In this document: positions 9,042 to 19,428 of the stretch, piece by piece
How positions within the stretch are numbered: position 1 is the first letter of the stretch
Layout of the letters: every line of letters begins with the position of its first letter
Origin: Hyphomicrobiales bacterium
GTDB taxonomy: Bacteria > Pseudomonadota > Alphaproteobacteria > Rhizobiales > Rhizobiaceae
Direction of reading: 5' to 3'
Length of the DNA stretch: 64,000 nucleotides
NCBI GenBank assembly: GCA_900472925.1
Contig: UCJU01000025.1
Coordinates: forward strand, 1 to 64,000
Made by a program: the position numbers and the translations under genes
The notes under the pieces: generated by a model
Seen by the model: the letters and a program-made list of their open reading frames with translations, nothing else
What the model was told of the DNA's origin: nothing
Database searches by the model: none

Positions 9042-10763
9042 TTACTTCTGCCAGCTCTTGACCAACTCATCATAGTTCACGGTCATCGGCTTTTCTTTTT
9101 CGTCGGCGATCTTCAATTGTGGTGCAAGGTGGCCCTTGGAAACGGCGTCCTTGTTCCAGTATTCAAGATCGTGCTCTTCAGCCAGTTTCGGGCCCTTGTC
9201 GCCCTGAACGCCTGCGCGTTCCAGGCGCTGCATGACCTTTTCCTGTTCGGCGCAAAGCGAGTCCATGGCTTCCTGCGCAGTCTTTGCGCCCGAGGACGCA
9301 TCGCCCACGGCCTGCCACCACAGCTGAGCCAGCTTTGGATAGTCAGGCACGTTGGTGCCGGTTGGCGACCACTGAACGCGAGCAGGCGAACGGTAGAACT
9401 CGATAAGACCGCCGAGATCCTTGGCGCGCTTGGTGAAGCTTTCGTGGTTGATCGAGGATTCACGGATGAGGGTGAGGCCGACATGGCTTTTCTTCACATC
9501 CACGGTCTTCGATGTCACGAACTGGGCGTAGAGCCATGCAGCCTTGGCGCGGTCTGTCGGGGTGGACTTCATCAGCGTCCAGGAACCCACGTCCTGATAG
9601 CCGAGCTTCATGCCATCCTTCCAGTAAACACCATGCGGGGAGGGAGCCATGCGCCACTTCGGCGTGCCATCCTCATTGACGACGGGCAGGCCCTTCTTGA
9701 CAGCATCTGCGGTGAAGGCCGTGTACCAGAAGATTTGCTGCGCGACTTCACCCTGCGCCGGAACCGGGCCGGATTCGGAGAAGTTCATGCCCTGTGCTGC
9801 TGGAGGCGCGTAAGCCTTCAACCAGTCGAGATACTTCTGGATCGCATAGACGGAGGCCGGGCCGTTGGTATCGCCACCGCGTGCAACGCAGGAGCCGACC
9901 GGCTGCGACTTGTCATTGACCTTGATGCCCCATTCATCGACGGGCAGACCGTTCGGCAGGCCTTTGTCGCCGTTGCCGGCCATGGAAAGCCAGGCATCGG
10001 TGAAGCGCCAGCCAAGCGACGGGTCCTTCTTGCCGTAGTCCATGTGCCCATAGACTTTCTTGCCGTTGATTTCACGGCCGGTGAAGAAGGCGGCGATGTC
10101 CTCATAGGAAGACCAGTTGACGGGAACGCCGAGTTCATAGCCGTATTTGGCCTTGAAGTCGGCCTTGTTTTTAGGATCATTGAACCAGTCGTACCGGAAC
10201 CAGTAGAGGTTGGCGAACTGCTGGTCGGGAAGCTGGTAGAGCTTGCCGTCTGGCGCCGTCGTGAACTTCGTGCCGATGAAGTCCTTCAGGTCGAGACCGG
10301 GATTGGTCACGTCCTTGCCTTCGCCTGCCATCCAGTCGGTCAGGTTGCGGGCCTGCTGGTAGCGCCAGTGGGTGCCGATCAAGTCACTGTCGTTGATATA
10401 GGCGTCGTAGATGTTTTCGCCCGACTGCATCTGTGTTTGCAGCTTTTCGACAACGTCACCCTCGCCGATGAGGTCGTGGGTGATCTTGATACCGGTGATT
10501 TCCGAGAATGCCTTGGCCAGCACCTTGGATTCGTATTCATGGGTCGTCAGCGTTTCCGAGACGACCTTGATATCCATGCCAGCGAAAGGCTTCGCCGCAT
10601 CGATGAACCATTGCATTTCCTTTTCCTGGTCCGCACGGGAAAGGGAAGAGAGGTCGCCGACTTCCTTATCGAGAAAGGATTTCGCCTCGTTCATACCGGC
10701 GTGAGCCACGCCAGCGATTGCCAGCAGCGCCGCTGCCGTCGTTGTTAGAAGATGCATCCGCAT
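9042..10763 (-). CDS. glpV: Glycerol ABC transporter binding protein GlpV
   Basis: Periplasmic solute-binding protein of 573 residues, unusually large for the family but normal for the rhizobial glycerol system. The signal peptide MRMHLLTTTAAALLAIAGVAHA is clear. Later segments (GEGDVVEKLQTQMQSGENIYDAYINDSDLIGTH; WLSMAGNGDKGLPNGLP; SWTLMKSTPTDRAKAAWLYAQFV) fit family 1 extracellular binding proteins. It is the last gene of a unit with glpR and glpD, which supports glycerol as ligand, as shown for the homologous transporter of Rhizobium leguminosarum. Its start has GGGAGGA in front. Confidence 0.9.
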   Translation of the reverse strand: MRMHLLTTTAAALLAIAGVAHAGMNEAKSFLDKEVGDLSSLSRADQEKEMQWFIDAAKPFAGMDIKVVSETLTTHEYESKVLAKAFSEITGIKITHDLIGEGDVVEKLQTQMQSGENIYDAYINDSDLIGTHWRYQQARNLTDWMAGEGKDVTNPGLDLKDFIGTKFTTAPDGKLYQLPDQQFANLYWFRYDWFNDPKNKADFKAKYGYELGVPVNWSSYEDIAAFFTGREINGKKVYGHMDYGKKDPSLGWRFTDAWLSMAGNGDKGLPNGLPVDEWGIKVNDKSQPVGSCVARGGDTNGPASVYAIQKYLDWLKAYAPPAAQGMNFSESGPVPAQGEVAQQIFWYTAFTADAVKKGLPVVNEDGTPKWRMAPSPHGVYWKDGMKLGYQDVGSWTLMKSTPTDRAKAAWLYAQFVTSKTVDVKKSHVGLTLIRESSINHESFTKRAKDLGGLIEFYRSPARVQWSPTGTNVPDYPKLAQLWWQAVGDASSGAKTAQEAMDSLCAEQEKVMQRLERAGVQGDKGPKLAEEHDLEYWNKDAVSKGHLAPQLKIADEKEKPMTVNYDELVKSWQK

Positions 10764-10840
10764 TCTAGTCCTCCCAAGGTTTGCGATTGCTTCAGATCAG
10801 TCCTGCCGGGTCGTCCTCCGTCCCGGTATTTCGTCGGTCG

Positions 10841-11122
10841 CTATACGAAGCGGAACACCCCCACCGCATAGACCACCGAAAGTGCGAGTGCCCACCAAAG
10901 ACCCGGGCCGACAAGGCCGAGCCAGGCCAGATTGATGAAGGCAGAGCCGAGAAGCGAAACGAACAGCCGGTCGCCGCGCGTCGTTTCGAACCGGAGAATA
11001 CCCACGCGCGGATTGCCCCCGGGTGAGAAATATTCCGACGCTGCCATGCCGATCAGCAGGCACAGGATCGTCAGGAAAAACAGCGCCGTTGGCAGGGTCC
11101 ATGCCATCCAGGAAAAATTCAT
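10841..11122 (-). CDS. glpU: Small membrane protein GlpU (DUF2160)
   Basis: A 93-residue protein with about three hydrophobic helices (TALFFLTILCLLIGMAA; LFVSLLGSAFINLAWLGLV; LWWALALSVVYAVGVF) and the loop SPGGNPRVGILRFETTRGDRLFVSL. A DUF2160 protein in this position is a constant of the rhizobial glycerol ABC operon. Its role is not established; a structural or assembly partner of the GlpPQ permease is a reasonable guess. The ribosome site AAAGGGGAA is strong. It sits 15 bp after glpQ. Confidence 0.85.
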   Translation of the reverse strand: MNFSWMAWTLPTALFFLTILCLLIGMAASEYFSPGGNPRVGILRFETTRGDRLFVSLLGSAFINLAWLGLVGPGLWWALALSVVYAVGVFRFV

Positions 11123-11137
11123 GGTCGTTCCCCTTTC

Positions 11138-11956
<819 letters not shown>

Positions 11957-11970
11957 GGTGATCTCCTTTC

Positions 11971-12837
<867 letters not shown>

Positions 12838-12840
12838 GGC

Positions 12841-13911
12841 TCAGGCTCCTGTCCCGACGCGCCAGCTATCGGCGTATATACCGATGGCCTTCGGATCGAA
12901 GGTGATGCGTGGCTCTGATGGAATTTCCCGGTCTTCCGGCACGACTACCGTCAGCGGATGGCCGGCAAAGCTGGTGCGGATGATCTTCTGGCGACCGATA
13001 TCCTCGACCTTGTTGACCGTGACAGGCATGCCTTCACGACCGAGGGTGATGAACTCCGGGCGAATGCCAAGTTCGGTCTTTGCACCCGCATCGACACTTG
13101 GCGCAGTGGCCAGCGTTACATTCTGGTCGCCGATCTTGGCCTGCGCGCCGTCCAGTGTTACCGGCATGAAGTTCATGCCGGGAGAACCGATGAAATAACC
13201 GACGAATGTGTGGCTTGGTCGTTCGAACAATTCGGCAGGCGTGCCAATCTGCACGATCTGGCCATCATACATGACCACGACCTTGTCCGCGAAGGTCATA
13301 GCTTCGGTCTGGTCGTGCGTCACGTAAACCATGGTGAAGCCGAACTGCTTGTGCAGGCGCTTCAACTGCGAACGCAGCACCCACTTCATATGGGGATCGA
13401 TCACCGTCAGCGGTTCATCGAACAGGATGGCGTTGACATCGTTGCGGACGAGACCACGGCCCAGCGAAATCTTCTGTTTCTGATCGGCGGTCAGGCGGTG
13501 CGCCCGGCGCTTGGCCCAGGATGACAGGTCGATCATCTCGAGAATTTCGTTGACGCGGCGATCGACTTCATTTTCCGCCACACCGCGATTTCGCAGCGGG
13601 AAGGCCAGATTGTCATAGACCGTCATCGTGTCGTAGATGACCGGAAACTGAAAGACCTGCGCGATGTTGCGCTGTTCAGTCGGCAGGTTCGTTACGTCCT
13701 TGCCATCGAACAGGATACGGCCGTCGGACGGATTGATCAGCCCGGAGATGATGTTAAGCAAGGTCGTCTTGCCGCAGCCGGATGGACCGAGCAGCGCGTA
13801 AGCACCGCCATCGCTCCACTCGTAATTCACCTCCTTGAGGGCATAATCATTGGCTGCCCTGGCTTTGGCGTTATAGGCGTGGCGGATATGATCGAGACTG
13901 ATGCGTGCCAT
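12841..13911 (-). CDS. glpT: Glycerol ABC transporter ATPase GlpT
   Basis: CUT1/MalK-type ATPase of 356 residues with Walker A GPSGCGKTT, Walker B ILFDEPLTVID, H-loop TMVYVTHDQTEA and a C-terminal TOBE-like domain. The signature is unusual: in place of LSGGQ it reads LTADQKQKISLGRGL, a feature that may go with heterodimeric pairing to GlpS. The ATG at 13911 after GAGGAGAG is preferred over one five codons upstream. The symbol is that of the rhizobial ABC system, not the MFS G3P antiporter. Confidence 0.88.
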   Translation of the reverse strand: MARISLDHIRHAYNAKARAANDYALKEVNYEWSDGGAYALLGPSGCGKTTLLNIISGLINPSDGRILFDGKDVTNLPTEQRNIAQVFQFPVIYDTMTVYDNLAFPLRNRGVAENEVDRRVNEILEMIDLSSWAKRRAHRLTADQKQKISLGRGLVRNDVNAILFDEPLTVIDPHMKWVLRSQLKRLHKQFGFTMVYVTHDQTEAMTFADKVVVMYDGQIVQIGTPAELFERPSHTFVGYFIGSPGMNFMPVTLDGAQAKIGDQNVTLATAPSVDAGAKTELGIRPEFITLGREGMPVTVNKVEDIGRQKIIRTSFAGHPLTVVVPEDREIPSEPRITFDPKAIGIYADSWRVGTGA

Positions 13912-13922
13912 GGTCTCTCTCC

Positions 13923-15002
13923 TCACGCGGCTGCTTGTTGCGGGGTGGCAAGCGAGCGGCCATTCGCATCGAACGCCATCAGATGGCGGGTGTCGAGATA
14001 GATGTCGATGGCGCGGTCCGGCTCGATATCGAGAATGCCGCGCGTTAGCATGACCCAGCGATTGCCTGAGAAATCGACATGAACGAAGCTTTCCGAACCG
14101 GCAATTTCGGAGATCAGTGTTTTCGCAGCCAGCCTCACCGCGCCGCCGGTCTGGTCCGGGTATAGGTGGTGCGGATGAAACGCAACGGTCAGGGGCCCAT
14201 CAACGATGCCTGAGAGATGCGCTGGAACCGGGAAAACAGCTTCGCCATGGTGGAGAAGCGATCCCCCAGAACGGGTCAGTTGGATGATGTTGAGTGGCGG
14301 GTCGGCAAAGGTCTTTGCGGAAACGAGATCGATAGGGTTTCTGTAAAGCTCGATCGTGCTGCCATACTGCGCAATGTGGCCCTGATGCATGGTGGCCGTG
14401 TTGCCGCCCAGAAGCAGTGCTTCGGAAGGCTCGGTCGTCGCGTAAACGAAGATCGCCCCAGACAAGGCAAAAATCTTCGGCAATTCCTCACGCAGTTCTT
14501 CGCGCAGTTTGTAGTCCAGATTGGCGAGGGGCTCGTCCAACAGCACAAGGCTTGCATTCTTGACGATAGCGCGAGCAAGCGCCGTGCGCTGCTGCTGGCC
14601 GCCCGAAAGGTTCAGCGGCGTGCGCTCCAGATAGGGCGTCAACCGCAACAGGTCGGCAGCGCGGCGCACTTCGCGGTCTATGGTCGCCTTGTCTTTCTTG
14701 GCGATCCGCATGGGGGAGGCGATGTTCTCGTAAACGGTGAGCGCCGGATAATTGATAAATTGTTGGTAGACCATGGCAACGCTGCGATCCTGCACGCGCT
14801 TGCCGGTCACGTCAGCGCCGTCGAACAGCAACTGTCCCTCGGTCGGCTTGTCCAGACCGGCCATCAGCCGCATCAGCGATGTCTTGCCAGACAGCGTCGG
14901 CCCCAGCAGCACGTTGAGCGTGCCACGCTTGAGGGTCAGATTGGTTGGGTAGATGTGGTAATCACCACCCACCATCTTGGCGATATTGCGTAATTCCAGC
15001 AT
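13923..15002 (-). CDS. glpS: Glycerol ABC transporter ATPase GlpS
   Basis: Second MalK-like ATPase, 359 residues from the ATG at 15002. Walker A reads GPTLSGKTS, the signature LSGGQQQRTALARAI is canonical, Walker B is VLLDEPLANLD, and the H-loop is replaced by VYATTEPSEALLL, which lacks the usual histidine. Together with the altered signature in GlpT this suggests one complete and one degenerate ATP site. It follows glpD by 72 bp. The nearest ribosome-like stretch is GGGAC, so the start is less certain than its neighbours. Confidence 0.87.
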   Translation of the reverse strand: MLELRNIAKMVGGDYHIYPTNLTLKRGTLNVLLGPTLSGKTSLMRLMAGLDKPTEGQLLFDGADVTGKRVQDRSVAMVYQQFINYPALTVYENIASPMRIAKKDKATIDREVRRAADLLRLTPYLERTPLNLSGGQQQRTALARAIVKNASLVLLDEPLANLDYKLREELREELPKIFALSGAIFVYATTEPSEALLLGGNTATMHQGHIAQYGSTIELYRNPIDLVSAKTFADPPLNIIQLTRSGGSLLHHGEAVFPVPAHLSGIVDGPLTVAFHPHHLYPDQTGGAVRLAAKTLISEIAGSESFVHVDFSGNRWVMLTRGILDIEPDRAIDIYLDTRHLMAFDANGRSLATPQQAAA

Positions 15003-15074
15003 GCTGTCCCGAGGCCTCCCAACCTGCAAGATATCTGCTTCAAATGTTCAAACGCATGCCCGGGAGGGCATGTA

Positions 15075-16586
15075 TCAGGCGGCGATAGCTGTCGCCATGT
15101 AGTCATCGAGCGCGGCTGCCTGCTCTTTCGAGAAATGCAAGCCCTGCTTGGTTCTGCGCCACAAAATGTCGTCGCTGGTTCTCGCCCATTCCTGCCGCAT
15201 CAGCCACTCCACTTCGCGCTCATAGAGATCGCCGCCGAAGTGCTGGCCAAGCGCCTCCATACTCGTGCAACCGCCGAGAATGGCATGGGCCTTGGTGCCA
15301 TAGAGGCGGACGAGACGTCGTGCCTGCCGCTCCGAAAGGAAAGCATATTTCCCTTTGAGCTTGGCGACTTCTGCATCGTAACCCGTTGGCGGGAAGTCTC
15401 CACCCGGAAGCGAGCTTTTCGCCGTCCAGGGCTTGCCCTTGTCGCCAATGGCTTCCGCTACTTTTTCCAGCGCATGTTCTGCCAGGCGACGATAAGTCGT
15501 CAGCTTGCCGCCGAAAACATTGAGAAGCGGCGCTTCGCCCGAGGTGTTTTCCAGCTTCAGAACGTAATCGCGTGTCGCTTCCTGCGCGCTGGACGCTCCG
15601 TCATCGAAGAGCGGGCGCACTGCCGAGTATGTCCAGACGATATCGTCCTTGGTGACAGGTTCGGCAAAATATTCGCTGGCGGCATTACAGAGATAATCCG
15701 TTTCCTCGCCGCTGATTTTCACATCGGCGGGGTCGCCCTTATAGTCCCGGTCGGTGGTGCCGATCAGGGTGAAATCGGTTTCGTAGGGAATGGCGAAGAT
15801 GATGCGATTGTCAGGGTTCTGGAAGAAATAGGCCCTGACATCATTGAACTTCTTCTTCACCACGATGTGGCTGCCCTGAACGAGGCGCACATTGTGAGCG
15901 TTGTTCTTGCCTGCCGCATTGGAAAGGACATTATCCACCCATGGGCCGGATGCATTGACCAGCATGCGGGACTTTACGGTCTTTACCGCGCCGCTGACCA
16001 TATCCTTCACATCCACATTCCACAGGCCGTTGTCGCGGCGAATGGAAACGACCTTGGCGCGGCTCATGATGTCTGCGCCCTTGTCGGCAGCATCGCGAGC
16101 GTTCAGTACCACCATGCGCGCATCATCCACCCAGCCGTCGGAATATTCAAAGGCTTTGGTGAAGAGCGGCTTCAGCGGCTTGCCAGCCGGGTCGCGGCGC
16201 ATGTCGAGCGATTTCGTGGCAGGCAGCAGCTTGCGTCCACCGAGATGGTCATAGAGAAAAAGGCCGAGGCGAATGAGCCATGCCGGGCGAATGCCACCCT
16301 TGTGAAACGGCAGCACGAAACGCATGGGCCAGATGATGTGCGGGGCCATGGCCCATAGCACTTCGCGCTCCATGAGCGCTTCGCGCACAAGGCGGAACTC
16401 GTAATGTTCGAGATAGCGCAGGCCGCCATGGATGAGCTTGGTTGCGCCGGACGACGTGCCGGAGGCGAAATCGTTCATCTCCGCAAGGGTCACGGAATAT
16501 CCGCGACCGGCAGCATCACGGGCTATTCCGCAGCCGTTGATGCCACCACCGATCACGAAAATATCGCGGACCGCCTGCTCGCTCAC
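15075..16586 (-). CDS. glpD: Glycerol-3-phosphate dehydrogenase GlpD
   Basis: FAD-dependent aerobic glycerol-3-phosphate dehydrogenase, 503 residues, which oxidises G3P to dihydroxyacetone phosphate at the inner membrane and feeds electrons to quinone. The N-terminal dinucleotide fold reads FVIGGGINGCGIARDAAGRG, followed by FASGTSSGATKLIHGGLRYLEHYEFRLVREAL, a family hallmark, and LIGTTDRDYKGDP. The start is GTG at 16586 behind GGGAGA. No glycerol kinase gene lies in the window, so GlpK must be elsewhere. Confidence 0.95.
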   Translation of the reverse strand: MSEQAVRDIFVIGGGINGCGIARDAAGRGYSVTLAEMNDFASGTSSGATKLIHGGLRYLEHYEFRLVREALMEREVLWAMAPHIIWPMRFVLPFHKGGIRPAWLIRLGLFLYDHLGGRKLLPATKSLDMRRDPAGKPLKPLFTKAFEYSDGWVDDARMVVLNARDAADKGADIMSRAKVVSIRRDNGLWNVDVKDMVSGAVKTVKSRMLVNASGPWVDNVLSNAAGKNNAHNVRLVQGSHIVVKKKFNDVRAYFFQNPDNRIIFAIPYETDFTLIGTTDRDYKGDPADVKISGEETDYLCNAASEYFAEPVTKDDIVWTYSAVRPLFDDGASSAQEATRDYVLKLENTSGEAPLLNVFGGKLTTYRRLAEHALEKVAEAIGDKGKPWTAKSSLPGGDFPPTGYDAEVAKLKGKYAFLSERQARRLVRLYGTKAHAILGGCTSMEALGQHFGGDLYEREVEWLMRQEWARTSDDILWRRTKQGLHFSKEQAAALDDYMATAIAA

Positions 16587-16644
16587 CTGATCTCTCCCTG
16601 ACGCGACATCCGCCGCTTATTCTTGGAATTCGAAATTGAGGCGA

Positions 16645-16677
16645 GTTAAAATGAAAATAAAGTGAATGTCAAACGAA
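16645..16677 (-). promoter_or_regulatory. glpD promoter with three 11-bp operator repeats
   Basis: On the minus strand three units stand end to end: TTCGTTTGACA, TTCACTTTATT and TTCATTTTAAC. The first contains a perfect -35 (TTGACA, 16667-16672) and the last holds a TTTAAC -10 at 16-base spacing. Helically phased TTC(G/A) repeats of this kind are typical targets of DeoR-family repressors, and the repressor gene is next door. Binding by GlpR is inferred. Confidence 0.65.
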
Positions 16678-16688
16678 TGTTAATCGTT

Positions 16689-17468
16689 TCAGTTTCGAGG
16701 CTGAAAGCTTTCGGTTTCGATCAACCGAACGTCGTTTTCCTTGCATATGGCTTTGACAGATGAAAGGGGGCAGTGATCCGTAATGAAGGTGTGAACCTGC
16801 GAGAGATGACCTATCCTCACCGGTGCCGTGCGGTCGAATTTGCTGGAGTCGGAGACCAGAATGACGTGCCGCGCATTGGCGATGATGGCCTGCGCCACCT
16901 TCACCTCGCGAAAGTCGTAATCCAGCAGCGCACCGTCCTTGTCGATGGCCGATACCCCTATCACGGCATAATCCACCTTGAACTGTCGGATGAAGTCGAC
17001 GGCAGCTTCACCAACAATTCCGCCATCCGTACCGCGCACCACGCCACCAGCGATGACGACCTCGATACCGGGGAATATTCGTAACCTGTTGGCAACATTG
17101 ATATTGTTGGTGATCACCATCAATTCCTGGTGGTCCACCAGCGCTTCACCAACGGCCTCGGTGGTGGTGCCGATATTGATGAAGAGCGATGATTTGTTGG
17201 GAATGAGGTCGGCTGCGGCGCGGCCGATCGCCTGTTTTTCAGTCGCAGCAATCGAGCGCCGCGCTTCGTATTTCACGTTTTCCGTACTGCTGGGAAAGAT
17301 GGCACCACCGTGGATTCGAGTCAGCGCACGCGCCTCGCAAAGGTCGTTCAGGTCCTTGCGAATCGTCTGCGCCGTCACCGAAAATCGCGAGGCCAGATCA
17401 TCCACGCTGACCTTGCCTTCGGATTTTGCAAGTTCAATGATATCAATCTGGCGCGATGAGAAAAACAT
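16689..17468 (-). CDS. glpR: DeoR-family repressor of glycerol genes, GlpR
   Basis: Transcription repressor of 259 residues. Residues 1-57 form the DeoR helix-turn-helix (VSVDDLASRFSVTAQTIRKDLNDL), and the rest is the sugar-phosphate sensor domain with INIGTTTEAVGEAL and VSDSSKFDRTAPVRIGHLSQV. In the family the effector is glycerol-3-phosphate. It lies 102 bp upstream of glpD in the same direction and has matching repeats in front of itself, so autoregulation is likely. Confidence 0.9.
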   Translation of the reverse strand: MFFSSRQIDIIELAKSEGKVSVDDLASRFSVTAQTIRKDLNDLCEARALTRIHGGAIFPSSTENVKYEARRSIAATEKQAIGRAAADLIPNKSSLFINIGTTTEAVGEALVDHQELMVITNNINVANRLRIFPGIEVVIAGGVVRGTDGGIVGEAAVDFIRQFKVDYAVIGVSAIDKDGALLDYDFREVKVAQAIIANARHVILVSDSSKFDRTAPVRIGHLSQVHTFITDHCPLSSVKAICKENDVRLIETESFQPRN

Positions 17469-17497
17469 GGAGGCCTCTACCCGGCAATATCTTTGGA

Positions 17498-17532
17498 TTT
17501 TCGTTTTATTTCATTTATGTGAAAAACGAAAG
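17498..17532. promoter_or_regulatory. Putative GlpR operator upstream of glpR
   Basis: A 9-bp perfect inverted repeat, TTTCGTTTT (17499-17507) and AAAACGAAA (17523-17531), encloses a second TTCATTT unit 10 bp after the first. The words match those in the glpD promoter. It lies 30 bp upstream of glpR and about 150 bp before oppA, so it could affect both divergent genes. Confidence 0.55.
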
Positions 17533-17681
17533 TGCACTGAGACGCGTTTGCGGGCACGGTTTTCCACAATCGATACGCTTACGAACCGTATAATGTGTCC
17601 GCATGATAAATATTGGGGTTGCGCCTCGGCGGATTTTGTCCTTGTTTGCGCGCTCTCACACTTCATGGGGAAATTAAAAAA

Positions 17682-19280
17682 ATGAATTCTATAAAAACAA
17701 CAACGCGCGCCGCAATCCTGCTAGGCTCGCTTCTGATTGGCGCCAGTTCAGCTCTTGCGGAAACCGTTCTGCACCGCGGCAATGCCGGGGAACCACAAAC
17801 TCTCGATCAGGCTCAGACCTCGATTGATATTGAAGCCTTCATCGTGAAGGACCTTTACGAAGGTCTCACCACCTACAGCGCTGACGGCAAGATCGTTCCC
17901 GGCGCTGCCGAAAGCTGGACCTTGTCTGATGATGGCACGGTCTACACTTTCAAGCTGCGCGAAAACGCAAAGTGGTCTGATGGTACGCCTGTCACGGCGG
18001 AGGACTTCGTGTTCTCCTATCAGCGCGTCGAAGATCCGAAGACTGCAGCGAAATACGCCAACATTCTTTACCCGATCAAGAATGCCGAAAAGATCAATAA
18101 AGGCGAAGCCAAGCTTGAAGAGCTCGGTGTTAAGGCTGTAGACGCCAAGACGCTCGAAATTACGCTTGAGCGCGCAACACCATTTTTCCTTGAACTACTC
18201 GCGCACCAGACCGCGCTGCCAGTTTCAAAGGCCAGCGTCGAAAAGAACGGTGCTGATTTCGTCAAGCCAGGTGTCATGGTTTCGAACGGTGCCTACACGC
18301 TTCAGGCCCATGTTCCCAACGACAGCCTGACGGTTGTCAAGAATCCGAACCACTGGGATGCGGCAAACACCAAGATCGATAAGGTCATTTTCTACCCGAT
18401 CGACGATCAGGCAGCGTCTGTGCGTCGTTTCGAGGCCAAGGAAATGGACCTCGCCTATAACTTTTCGGCAGATCAGCTTGATCGCCTGAAGAAGTCTTAT
18501 GGTGAGCAGGTCCACGTGTCTCCGACACTCGCGACCTATTATTACACCTTCGACACACGCGAAGCGCCTTATAACGACGTTCGCGTTCGCCGTGCGCTGT
18601 CCATGGCCGTTGACCGCGACTTCCTCGCCAAGGAAATCTACAGCGGCTCGCAGCTTCCATCCTACTCCATGGTGCCGCCAGGAATGGGCAGCTACGGGGA
18701 GCCAGCAAAGGCCGATTTCTCAACGCTTTCGCAGCTGGATCGTGAAGACGAAGCTATGAAGCTCATGAAAGAAGCCGGTTACGGTGAAGGCGGAAAGCCG
18801 CTGTCCATCGAAATTCGTTACAACACCAACCCGAACCATGAGCGTGTGGCGACAGCCATTGCCGACATGTGGAAGACGACATTCGGTGCTAATGTCTCGT
18901 TGGTGAACCTCGATGTCGCCTCTCACTACGGCTACTTGCAGGAAGGCGGCAAGTTCAACGTCGCCCGCGCTGGCTGGACTGCTGACTACGCGGATGCCGA
19001 AAACTTCCTCGCTCTGTCCGTCTCTTCCAACAAGACCTTTAACTATTCGAAGTTCAACAATCCCGAATTCGATGCGTTGATGAAGAAGTCTTACGACGAA
19101 AAAGACCCTGCTGCTCGCAACAAAATCCTGCACGAGGCTGAGACGATCCTCATGAAGGAACAGCCGGTTGCTCCGTTCCTGACACAGGCTGACTTGTGGC
19201 TGGTTTCCAATCGCGTCAAAGGTTGGGTCGACAATGCCAATAATGAGCACCTCAGCCGCTACCTGAGCGTTTCCGAGTAA
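17682..19280 (+). CDS. oppA: Oligopeptide-binding protein OppA
   Basis: Family 5 periplasmic binding protein with 532 residues. The signal peptide ends at SSALA near residue 27. Family signatures include EPQTLDQAQ, YEGLTTYSADGKIVPGAAESW, FKLRENAKWSDGTPVTAEDFVFSYQR and FNYSKFNNPEFDALMKK. It most resembles the E. coli OppA/MppA branch, so tri- to pentapeptides are the likely ligands. A frame extends 23 codons upstream, but the ATG at 17682 begins the signal peptide and follows GGGGAAAT. It leads a four-gene import operon. Confidence 0.9.
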   Translation: MNSIKTTTRAAILLGSLLIGASSALAETVLHRGNAGEPQTLDQAQTSIDIEAFIVKDLYEGLTTYSADGKIVPGAAESWTLSDDGTVYTFKLRENAKWSDGTPVTAEDFVFSYQRVEDPKTAAKYANILYPIKNAEKINKGEAKLEELGVKAVDAKTLEITLERATPFFLELLAHQTALPVSKASVEKNGADFVKPGVMVSNGAYTLQAHVPNDSLTVVKNPNHWDAANTKIDKVIFYPIDDQAASVRRFEAKEMDLAYNFSADQLDRLKKSYGEQVHVSPTLATYYYTFDTREAPYNDVRVRRALSMAVDRDFLAKEIYSGSQLPSYSMVPPGMGSYGEPAKADFSTLSQLDREDEAMKLMKEAGYGEGGKPLSIEIRYNTNPNHERVATAIADMWKTTFGANVSLVNLDVASHYGYLQEGGKFNVARAGWTADYADAENFLALSVSSNKTFNYSKFNNPEFDALMKKSYDEKDPAARNKILHEAETILMKEQPVAPFLTQADLWLVSNRVKGWVDNANNEHLSRYLSVSE

Positions 19281-19428
19281 GCAGTGCTGCCACGGTGGTT
19301 CTGAAACATGTCGCGCAAATGCTGTAGGGCTTTTGCGCGACATGCTGTAAGAATGGGTGAAGGTAGCAGCGCGACGACGACGTCGCTTTCCACCTGAGCC
19401 GCCGTGCCATGCCCGGAGCCTAAATTCT

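Noticed and set aside
9117-10748. 543-codon open frame on the plus strand opposite glpV
   Set aside because: It mirrors a gene with a clear signal peptide and family motifs. The long antisense frame results from GC-rich third positions, and its translation is low-complexity with no domain.
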